From Eremophila alpestris peregrina (Eukaryota > Chordata > Aves > Passeriformes > Alaudidae), in contig WMCF01000006.1 of NCBI GenBank assembly GCA_009792885.1, positions 1,406,784 to 1,470,783 on the forward strand: a stretch of 64,000 bases of DNA, in the 5' to 3' direction. Positions 41,001 to 53,000 of this stretch are shown here, piece after piece (position 1 is the stretch's first letter; each line of letters begins with the position of its first letter). Below the pieces are notes generated by a model. That model was not told where the DNA came from and searched no databases. It worked only from the letters and a program-made list of their open reading frames with translations. The translations under genes were made by a program, and so were the position numbers.

Positions 41001-44000
41001 TGCTTCCCATGGGGCTGGTGCCATTGATCAGAGGAGTGCTTAATAAACTCCTGCATGTCAGGATTGTGATTTCATTCCTTAAAGAATCATTGGAGACAGC
41101 TCTACCTGAGCTTTCACGGGGTCTTGCCAGACAGATCATCTAGCAGAATCAAGAAATAACTCTCTGTATTTTACAGCTAATCTACCAATTAGATATCAGG
41201 ATCACCTAAATCCTAAGAAGGTCAGGTTTAGCTATGAAATGAATCACAGGACTTAATGAATTTAAGATTTCAATTAAAGACATTGGGGCTGTATTCAGAG
41301 GTGTGTAATTACATATTATTTCCTCTCTATTAGTCTATTTTGAAAAGAAAATAGTACTTTATTTGTCTAAATATGGAGAAACAAAGTTGCAGTGGCTTTT
41401 GTATAGTCCTTTGCCTTTTAGACAACTGAGAGCTCTAGGTCTCCATTGGCTTTTATCACAAATTACCACAAATCCAGACAAAGCAAGAACAAAAGCTCTG
41501 TGTAGTATCATTGCATCTTTTATGTATTACAGAACTGCATCTGGGGTCCCTCAGGAGGTTTTAAACAGTGAGTGTGAGAGTCTTCAGGCTTTAACCTGTA
41601 TTGCTAAGGGCTTTCTATTTCCTATATGGAAGTTTTTGGTAGTATTTACTACTCCGTTTATCAAAATTATAGATCTTTCAATTGTTGTGAAGATAATTCT
41701 GTCAATGCCTGAAGGAGAAATTAGATACCGAAATGAACAGAACTGATCCTCTATCACCCATTATGACAATCATGAACAAGAAACCCTTTATAAAAGACCT
41801 AACTCATCTTGAAACCAGTTGGGTTCCCAGAAACTTGTTTCGATTTCCTTTTATAGTCTCATCTATTTCCATACTGTAGAGTACTCTAACTCGTATTTAT
41901 CCTTGTGCTTTTAGGTTTCATCTATACTTGTAAACTAAATTAACAGAGAGACAGAGAGACAAGGCACCTTCCTGAGCATGGACATAGAGCTATCTGTAGC
42001 ATTACACTGTTGGCATCATCTGCGTTGACTAGGCAATTTGTGCTGCCCCAGGATGTGACAGTTCTTTCAGAGTAATGCCCTGATGCAAGTTAAAACATTT
42101 GAATCTTTCTTATGTGTAGTTTCTATCCCATCTCCATGACTGGGAAAGCAGATTAAATTTTATTTATGGTATATTTGAATAGCAAATTCTGCATGGTTTA
42201 ATTTGGAAAGGGTTAACTTCTGACAATTGACAATACCAGAAATTTTCACTCTGGATGTAAAAATTTTCACTTTCACATTCCTATTGGCTATCCTGTCTAT
42301 ATAATCTTATTTATTTAAAACAAATGACAAAATATTCATTATTGTTGTCCATTTCTTGATTACATTTAACATAAATTCCTTATTTATTTCAATTTTTCAT
42401 GCCTGATATACTTTCCTAACTTAAGAAAAAATAACCTTTTTTTTGTCTATATTTTTGTTATTTTTATCCTTTTCATTATTTAGATTGTATTATGTATGCT
42501 TTTACTTATTCTGAATATCTTTTAGAGTACACATCCTATCTCAGAAATGTCCCATTTCTTGCAGTATAAACTTCAAGCATTTGTTATACATTTGGCTTAG
42601 AGACATTCCAAAACACTTCTATTTTTAGCTTTAATTGCTAATTCCAGTAAATAAAATAATTTCCTGCTTTTTAATGATGACAAGTTCCATGGTTATTTTT
42701 TTATGATCAGCTTTTCTATAGTGTCTTAATTATTCATCAGAACAAGGCTATTGTCCTGTCATTTCTTTTCACTTAGTACTGGATAAAGAATCTGCTAATT
42801 AGCATAGCCCGAACACAAGGTCATTAGTCCTTACTAATTAGTTTTTACTATCCAAACTACTCTGAACAGCTAAATTATCTCATAAATAACAATATTCTTT
42901 AATACTTTTCAACAAAGTATCCAAATTGATCAGGGTAATCAGCAGTTGACCTCTAGCTAGGCTTCCAGCTCTTTTAATTGCCTTTTCCCAAAATTACACG
43001 GAACCCAAGGTTATTCTGTTTTATCCAAACACTGATTTTGTATTTGCTGATATATGATCACATCATCAGCATGTTATGACATCCAGCTTCTTAGTTTTAT
43101 TTTGTCTTACCTGTGTAGCTCATATTTTGTCTAGCCATGCTTGTTAAAGAGAGCCACCTGGCCATCCCTCTTACCAGCACAGCCTTTTCCATCTTCTTGC
43201 CATCATCCTTCACACTCGTATTTCCTCTTCCATTGCTATATTTGTGATTTCCCCAGTTCTCATTTCCCAGTGAATTAAAGCCACTCATAGATATTGCATA
43301 TGGTTTTCCCTGATACTGAGAGCCTGTGTTAGTAATCTTGGAATTCTTAACACCTCAGTATTTAGGTGGAATGTGGTCATCAATAAAAAGAGAATGCAGA
43401 AATGCTTATGTTGTAACAAACAGTGCTAACATTGCTTTGGTTCATTGCTTTATTTTCAGTGCCTAGTGCCTTTATAATTTTTTTCTTCTGTGGATAAGCA
43501 TCATCTGTACTTGCACTGAATTTCAGTGCTGTTTCAGGATTTTCTAGCAAGAAACGGATACCTTATTTTCCTGGCAGAAAGTATGGTCAGAAGATTTCTC
43601 TGTGTTCTGTTCATGATACTTTTCAGCCTTAGGCTTGCACATTGTGACCTTTCTCCTGGCAGGTAGCCTAATTTGCAGTGCTCTCATGTCTCTTTCTGAT
43701 AGTAAACTTTTCCTTCACGTAAGGTTCAGGCTTGTCCTTCCCTGCTGCTGGAAATATCTACTGTCTCCTTCTATTCTGCCTTCTTATTGAGGTAATTGTG
43801 CATCTTTTTTCTATCCTGCATCTTTTGAGCATCATCCTCATTCCCTCTTCAGAACTGCTTCCTGGCTCTTATCGCCTCTTTTAAATCACTACTTGTGATG
43901 TCTATTTTTCTTCTTTTCTCTCTGATTACTTGCTTTTTTTCCTTTCCTAAATTTTCCAGGAAAGGCTACTCCTTAAAATTTCCCTACTGAATTAAGACAC

Positions 44001-47000
44001 CTTTTTCAGAGTCACACATACATTTGCTTTTTTTTCTCCTTGATTTATATGTCTAGATTTGTGCAACCTTTTGAACTGATTCTCCATTCTATTGCCCCTT
44101 CTTGCATTACATTCATCTGCACTTTTAGCTTCTGGACAGTCTTTCTCATAAACTATATTCTGGTGATGATTGTTATGAAGTTAAAAGACTGGTGAAGGAG
44201 GAAAAAGGTCTTAAAATATTTATGACCAGGTAGACTTTCTTGCCTCTTCAACTTTGGGTTGCAACTATCATTGATGTTTTAGCAACCACTGGTGTAGTTC
44301 TGTCTTCTAAATACCTGTTGGGTCTATGTCCAGGTGGAGGCTGGTGACAAGTGGTATGCATCAGGGCTCTGCTTGGGACCAGCACTCTTCAATATCTTTA
44401 TCAATGACATGGACACTGAGATCAAGGGCACCCTCAGCAGATTTGCAGATGACAACAAGCTGAATGCTGCAGCTGACACACATGAAGGAGAGGAGGCCAT
44501 CCAGAGGGACCTGGACAAACTACAGAAATGGGCCTGTGGGAACCTCATGAGGCTAAGTACAAGGTTCTGCACCTCAGCTGGTCCAGTCTCAAACATAAAT
44601 ACAGACTGGGAGAAGAGCCAACTGAGAGCAATCATGAAGAGAAGAACTTGTGAATTGTCCTGGATGAAAAGCTGGACATGAGCCAGCAGTGTGCACTCAC
44701 AGCCCATGAAGGCAGCCTCATCCTGGGCTGCATCCAAAGCAGCGTGGGCAGCACAGCCAGGGAGGGGATTCTGCCCCTCTGCTCTGCTCTGCTGTTTCCA
44801 GCTCTGGGGTCTTCATCACAAGTAAGAGAAAGGACATGAAATGGATCAGAGGGCTGGAGCACCTCTCCTGTAAAGACAGGCTGAGAGAGCTTGGGTTGTT
44901 CAGCCTGGAGAACGCCCCAGTGAGATTGTCTAGTAGTCTTCTAATACTTAAAGGAGGCTTACAAATAAGGCAGAGATACTTTATACAGGACAAGGAGGAA
45001 TGGAATTAAACTAAAAGATGAGAGATTTAGATTAGTTTTTTAGAAAGAAATTAATTACTGTGAGGTTAGTAAGCTGCCCAGAGAAGATCTGAGTGCCCCA
45101 TCCCTGAAAGTGCTTAAGGCCAGGTTGGATGGGACTTTGAGTTAACTTAGTGGATGGTTCTTTCCCCACAGCAGAGTGTGTTAAAGCTTGATGATATTTG
45201 AGGTCCCTTCCAACCCACATCATTCTATGATTCTATTATATGATCTGACTTAATAGACAGAAAAATATTAGCCACTCTATTTACTTCTGGAAAAGTTCTC
45301 AGTGTTTTGGTCAAATTTCTGAGTTCTTTTACTTAAAGGCAATGTTTTAGGGCTTTTGCCTCAGCCAGAATCACTTTAAGCAATCAGAGGGCAGTCTGTT
45401 GTGTTCACTGAGGGAACACCTTACTTAACACCACCTGCCAAGTTGCTTGCTTATGAACAACTCAGAGCCACTACAAAAGGGCTCTGAATGTGAATCAGAA
45501 AACACACAATATGCTGTCACAGTCATACAGAAGGACATGCATTCATTCTTAATAAATATTAATTAATGATTTCTTCATGGTTCAGAATCTGTCCTGTGAA
45601 AACTGTTTTTTCCAGTCTGCTTAGCAGAAGCAACATGTTTTGATTTCCTTAGACAAACTTGTTAATTAAACAATTGTAGATCCATTTGTAGATGTAGAAA
45701 AACTTGGAATACATAACATAAAGGCTTAATTTCTAATAAATGTATCCTATTGCTTTCTCTAGGTGTTTGCTGAGTGAATTGGATGTGTGATGAAAAGCAA
45801 GTAAACCAAGGGTTTGCTGGATCAGCCCTAGGACCATATTATATGGTACTGTCAATTGTTATTTAATATCTAATCTTCAACAGAAATCCTTGAAAAATTG
45901 TTTAACTCCTTAGACATGACAGTCCACACCTCCTTCAAAAGCAGTTCCCTATTTCCATAGCAAACTGCAATGTCTATTGCCCTCCATCTTCTATGTCCTC
46001 AAGTTCATGCTCAGAATTTAGCTGTAATAAACTGTTTCATTACTCCTTTAAATTCTCAGTATATTACCTTGTCTTTTTCTGGAGAAAAGCTTTTTATGAA
46101 TTAATTTTGTACTATAATGTCACAGCATCCCTTATTTTTCCTGAAATATAAGTCTTGTAAAATATTTAGGCCCATAGAATTCCTTATGTAAACACACATA
46201 CAGAGACTGAATTAGCAAAGCTGTAATGGATATGTACTTTAAAGTTACTGAATTAAAATCAGAAAAGTTGGTTTCTAGAGAAAATTAATTTTAATATTCT
46301 ATTGAGACCATTAGTAAAGCTCATATTTTAAAAGAATTGATAGAAAAAGTTGTTTATATATTACTAATTATTCTATTTCCAGTCTTGTCTAAATAACAAA
46401 CAAAGGTATAAGGATGCATTATTACAATTCAGCATTCAGCTTTTGTTAATATAGCTTTCACGTCTAAAAAAATGAAGTGTTTGTCTCCGTTCCTTTGCAA
46501 ATTTGATATGCAAACAACTTTCTGCAAATAAGTATGAAATTACTAAAAAATAAAAACATCACCATTAACCTCACAGTAGCAATTTTCACTGAGGGACAGG
46601 GAAGTCAGCTGTACAATTTTCAAGTTGTTCTGTGTAATTTTTTAATTTTTTAATAAAAATATGACTAGTTGGTAATCCTGACTCAAAAAGTGGAAAAAAC
46701 CAAATTACTGAGGCTGCTTTTAGGAAAAGCAGCAGCTCCAACCTCTGTAATTACTGTGAGAGAATAGTAGTAGACAGTGTTTGCTACATCATGGTTCCAA
46801 AGTTATAGATTTATTGTGGGTTAATATGAAATAACATTTAATGTCTTCCATCTTCACATGAAATATTATCTTCACATTACTTTCTGAGAGAGAGTATTAC
46901 ATTCCTCTCATCTGCACTAGGACTCTGCTGATTTTATTCTCTTAATAGGAGACAGTAGACTAACTCAAGATAGTACAGTAAAGAAAAATGGATGTTTATG

Positions 47001-50000
47001 AATTTCAGTACTGGAACTTCTGAAAATATTCTTGTGGACAACATTTATTTACCTTTTTGTGTGTGGGAATTTCCTTACACTGGGTCCTGTCAAAACAGAA
47101 TAACTTCTTTTACTAGTACCAGAAGTGTTTGTCTGTTGCTTCTATTTGGTTCTTTTCTGCCTCACAAAATACTGTTTAGAATTTATAGCAATTCTCAATA
47201 GAAATTTTCAATAAATATTTTTCATTTTTTCTTGGGAACTATTCCTATAATTCACATTGAAGTCTGGGACATTAATGCAAGGTCAGAACTTTTTATGAAT
47301 GAAATAAAAATTAAAACAAAATTTATTTCTATGCACTTTTAGAATGCATGAACTAGGAAATGAACATTCATGAGTGAATTTATTTATACTTTGAACTGTT
47401 GTCTGATTAACCCATCAAGAAAAGGATCATGAATCTCAGAAACATTAGAAAATGTCATCCTTTCTTTTCTCAGTGTTAAAGAAATCCTGTCTAAAATTAA
47501 GGTTAATGATTTTTTTTTTTTTAATTATGGCTGATGTGGTTTGAATTCTATTCCTAAACTTTGTAATTTTACTTTCTAGGTAAGCTTGGCAGGTTAGTTC
47601 ACTTCTTTGCAAAATGGGTTTAATATATTTAGCACTTCTGCAAAGAAATTTTTAATTAAAGGGTTAAAAAATGGGTTATAAGAGGATGAATTATACAAAA
47701 AGGTCTTATTATAGTTCACAATATGCAATTTAACTTCATGTTAAACTGACCTCCTTCAGCTGAGCAGATGACCACAATAGGGCTGAAGGGACCATCTCCT
47801 TTGTTGTTGTAAACACCAACTTTCACCTCAAAAGGAGTCAGAGGTGGCACACTTTCATCTCTGTAGATGAATTTTGAGGCATCTGAAGATGTCACCATTT
47901 TTTCCTTCCACCCACGAGTTCCATTGGGTCTGAAGGCTACGATGTATCCAAATCCTTCTCCACTCTGAAACTCTTCTGACACTGGCTGAAAAATTAAGTT
48001 CAGAAACTTAATTATGATCAGAAATAACTTTACTAATTTAGAAACAAATCACAGCTCCATTGTAGGATTTTATTTACCATATCTGTCCTCATACGGACTC
48101 GAAGAGGAACCTCTAAAAGAGTTTCCTCACCTAATCGCCATAGTTAGGTCATTGCCCTAGTACTGAACGAGCTCTTGTGCTTTCTTTTGTATATAATTTT
48201 TAGTGAGATGCTTTAACCAGCTGTCTGCAGGTGGAATAGCCCCTATCAATGGCCTTGTCAAAAACGTAGAGCAATGTATTATGAATGAGATGATGTGTGT
48301 GATATCTTCTGTGGTGAGACTCTTTTGGGTTTTAGGTGCCAGACTGTCTAAATTCTGTTCCAAATGGGGTGTTAAGTCTTAGAGATTCAGTTCCAGGGTC
48401 CAAATTAGTACAATACTTAAAATATATTGTAATAAACCTAAGTTGTTCTAAGTCTCAAAAAGTTTTCTACTTTTTTTTGGTGGAAAATAACACATTTTGT
48501 TTTCTCTCCTCAGAGGGTCTGTGAAATTAGCCACTTAAACAGACATTTCTGACATAAGCAGGCAGTTAGAAAAGGGATTTATTGGTTTTAGAGTCTGAGC
48601 ACCACAAAAACTAAAACTTACATGTCCAGCTCATGAATGAATTGAACTTTTCGTGCTAAATAACAAACTAGCAGTAGCTTACATTTATTATGAAGTCAAT
48701 GAACTAGTTTAGGGCCTAGGTTATATTTACCTGCTGTCTGCATATCAAACCTATGTGAAATGTCCAAAAATGGGTGTCTAAACTCCCTCTCTTGAAATGC
48801 CCATCATAGATAGGCAGCTAATGGACAAATGGATCAGAGCTGGGGCACAGGTGACACTGAATCCTCTCCCCTCCACATTTCAAGGGAATGTCTCATCACC
48901 TGGAACTTCACTTGCAGACATTCCTACCCATTCTTCTGAAGTTGTGCATCCCAGGAAAAAAAAAGACCCATGACTCCATGGGCAGAGGATGCAAAATAAA
49001 GACAGGCTTGGTAACCTAGTCTCATCTCTGGGTCTCTGGTTTCTTTGGGAAGAAAATTTTAGCCCTTGACAGAGTGGGAGTTATAACACTTTCCAGTAGT
49101 CCCCCAATCCAGTCACCTGGGAAACGCTATAAAGACACTTAAAACTACATATATATATCTTATTAGGGACTGGGATTAGGTCTGCTCACATCACATACAG
49201 TTCTAGCCACCTGGTAATTTTGTCCAGGATTCAGCAAATTCTCTCCTAATAAGAGAGATGTTGATATTTACCCTTACAGAATATAAAGCAAATTGAAATC
49301 AACTCTGTCTCAGATTTCTTTGGTAGCTGATGTCGAAAAGGCAGATGTGCCAACAGAAGGCAGTCTCTTTAGATGTCCTAAAATTTGTCAGTTGAAACAA
49401 TTAGAATTTGGTGTGTGTCTTACTATCGGAATTACTCCTCAAGTTGACTAAGCTAAACCTTTTTTCATTATAACTCCATATCTTTATTTGATGGAATTTT
49501 TCTTGAGTTTTTATACATATATATATGTATATACAATTTTTTATGATTATGAAACTTGAATCTAGAAGTTTTCAAAACTTAAGAAGAGTCTCTGTTCTAC
49601 TGTTTTCTATGATTAGCAGAGAAAACAACTCTCCTACTGGAATGACATACATCTGTGTTGGATCTTGCATCACAAATATATTCTCAAGATTCTCTTTAGT
49701 TTATTTTTATTCAACAATTAAAAATAATTGTTTTTTAATTGACATTCAAAAACTTTTACAAGTCTTTTCTTTCTCTTCTCTTAGCTATTATTTCATGTGT
49801 TGTTTACATAAGATCCAGAAAAAAATCAAAAAAACACAAGCAGTAGATCAGGCAGAAAAGCCTGATGCATTAATAGAACTTCAGAGCCGATGCCATAATG
49901 TCTTCTACTCAAACCTCCTGAAGATCCACAGTACTTTGAAATTTTAGAATATGTTTAAGAGTAGTATTTTGTGTTCAAGTGTTGACAAGATTTGTTGTAA

Positions 50001-53000
50001 GGAAACCCCGGTAGAGTACTCTTTACTTTGGCCTCAAAGAAGTTTACATGAAGCAAAACCTTAAAACAGAAAAATCCCTTACCTCCCACGCTATTACTAA
50101 TTCATGCCGCCTTCCACTTCTGCCACTCACATTAGCTGGAGGTGTCTTTGGCACTGTGAGCAAAAAGGAAAAACAAAACAAAACAAAACAGAATATTCAA
50201 GTTATTGAAGTTTTCCCCATAGTAATAAGTTGCTGCAGAAGACATGAGACTGTTTAATCAGAACAGAAATAAAAATATAGCCCTGTGTGGTAAAGAAAAT
50301 TTGCTCAAGCTTCATTTCAGAGAATTGCACAAACAAGCTAGAAAAATCAAACAAAACACAACCAGAGGGTCAAAATAATATTGGAATAAAAAACTGCTTA
50401 AGCATTAGGTCTTTTGCAAATTGGTAAAAATTTCAGTGTACAGATCACCTAAGAAATAAAACAGGAATGATCTTGTTAATATTTGTCATTTTTTAACAAA
50501 CAATTTGAAATGCCAGGAAACCTGACATATTTCAGATTTCAGGTAAAATCTTAGGACATAATTAATAATGTCTCTATTATTTTTCAGGTAGTTAGTGAAT
50601 TAGAATATTTTAATTATTGTAAATCTATTTTTCATTGCTCTACCGGGAGCCAACTTTCAGAAATTTTAAAGCAACCAGCCTCAAAGTCCCTCATGATTTC
50701 TTGCAAAATGCTTGAAGCAGTATTACCCACAGCTCTTGAAAAATTGAGCTCATCATTGCACCTTTAAAGCACATGAGCAGTGGAAGAAATTCTTTAAAGT
50801 AAATTATAACTATCATCACCATTTTTATTTGGATTATCACATTTTGCAAAACCAGAAGTGTCAATTGTTTCCTAAGAATTGTATTAATTCTTTCACCTTA
50901 TTTATTGCCTCTAATGAAACTCCTCAAATGGCCAAAGTCTTGAGTTTATTTACTGTAAGGTGGTAATACCTGTCTTCTCTATTTGATTAAATATGTCCTA
51001 AGATACAAAGGTTTTNNNNNNNNNNNNNNNNNNNNNNNNNNNNNNNNNNNNNNNNNNNNNNNNNNNNNNNNNNNNNNNNNNNNNNNNNNNNNNNNNNNNN
51101 NNNNNNNNNNNNNNNNNNNNNNNNNNNNNNNNNNNNNNNNNNNNNNNNNNNNNNNNNNNNNNNNNNNNNNNNNNNNNNNNNNNNNNNNNNNNNNNNNNNN
51201 NNNNNNNNNNNNNNNNNNNNNNNNNNNNNNNNNNNNNNNNNNNNNNNNNNNNNNNNNNNNNNNNNNNNNNNNNNNNNNNNNNNNNNNNNNNNNNNNNNNN
51301 NNNNNNNNNNNNNNNNNNNNNNNNNNNNNNNNNNNNNNNNNNNNNNNNNNNNNNNNNNNNNNNNNNNNNNNNNNNNNNNNNNNNNNNNNNNNNNNNNNNN
51401 NNNNNNNNNNNNNNNNNNNNNNNNNNNNNNNNNNNNNNNNNNNNNNNNNNNNNNNNNNNNNNNNNNNNNNNNNNNNNNNNNNNNNNNNNNNNNNNNNNNN
51501 TCCCTCCCTTTGACATGGCAAAAAGGTAATGAAGTTTTCCTTATAGAATCAGAATTTCCCTCTGGCTTTAAAAAAGGAGTAGAAAGAATACAATCAATGT
51601 GCAATACTGTGACAAATGTTGTAGCATGAAAAGATGCAGATGAAGCCTCCTCTGACAGTTAATTAACATCCAAAAATTATGATGCCATCTTTAATGGAGC
51701 GTATTTAAACCTTGTTTAGCACCCATTTTTCTCTTGCCTCTCTAAGGTATTTTTGGGTAAATTATAGAGACAAATTGAGTTTTTATGTAGGTGCCTGCCA
51801 CATTAGAAATGAGAGAGTATGCTGTACTCCTTTGAAGCATCCAACATGATGGACCTATTTAACCTGCAGCACCATTGTTTTAGAGTTTTCTTGTTAACAG
51901 CATTGCAGACTGTAGCCCTATTTAAATGAATAAACGTTAAAAGAATAAAACTGTCAAAACGATGAATTTCTTTTGCACAAAACTAAAATGTACACTCACA
52001 CAGTGAAACTCTTTCAAATGAATAACCATTAAAAGAATAAACGTGTCAAAAGAATAAATTTCCTCTGCATTGCAGCAAAGCAGAGTATACAGAGTTAGAG
52101 GGAGACAGTTTAAAATGAGTAACTATTAAGTGAAGAAAGCTATTAAAAGAAAACATTTTTTGCCAGGCACCAAGGCTGTACATCAGCCACACTTTCAGCA
52201 CCATCCCTTTTATATCAATGTTGCATCTGAATTTACTCATTCATGCCATGCAAGTAATGACTTCCCAATCTTTGTGCTGTTAATTCTCAGCAGTAACGCT
52301 CACAGAGATGCACCAAATACGCAAATATGATGCTTGCACTTGGCTCCTGGAAACAGCACACACATGCTTGGGGAACAAGGACATTGGGACCTTTTTAATT
52401 TAGGGTTTATCAAAGCTGAGAAGTTTGGTATTTTTCTTCTAAATAAATACACACCTGCACTTAGCACAAACAAACAAAAATCTTGAAATGAATGTGCCAG
52501 GAGTTTGATTTGAATGCAAAGAGCAAGATTCCTTTTCTTACAGTTTTCCATTTTCTTGAAATTACTGTGATATGCTGGAAATGAAAGTCAAATTAAACTC
52601 TATTAAAACTTATCTCTTCTAAACCAAACAAAAAACCCATTAACATTTTCTCTAAGAGCAGGCATGGAGAATGTAGCCCTCAGCAGTCCTACAAAGCATT
52701 TGACAAGATACTTGAGATACAAATGAAGAAAAGGTGATGTGGGAGGATAAAGCTGATAAAGCTCATACATGAAGCCAGGACAATTGTTTAATAATTCATG
52801 TGTATCTTATCATTGCAATCGAAATATGAATGAAAAGCAGAGAGTTTTAATTTAGGACAAAATGTATACATAGGATTGCTATTGCTGAGGATTTTATGTA
52901 TGGGAACAGTGGTTATAAAGTGCTGAAAAATGCTGATGGTGTCATCTATATATTTTAAACCTATACTTAAGTGTAAAAAATTTAAACATTTAAATGGGGA

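Noticed and set aside
41363..41746. 127-codon plus-strand open frame
   Set aside because: No family resemblance and no transcript signals; consistent with chance in 10 kb of intron.
44324..44737. 137-codon minus-strand open frame
   Set aside because: Antisense shadow of the CR1 reverse transcriptase.
49525..49947. 140-codon plus-strand open frame
   Set aside because: AT-driven composition, no recognisable domain, lies within a CNTN6 intron with no splice or promoter context.
50979..51604. Open frames of 172-205 codons across the gap
   Set aside because: Almost entirely undetermined residues created by N.
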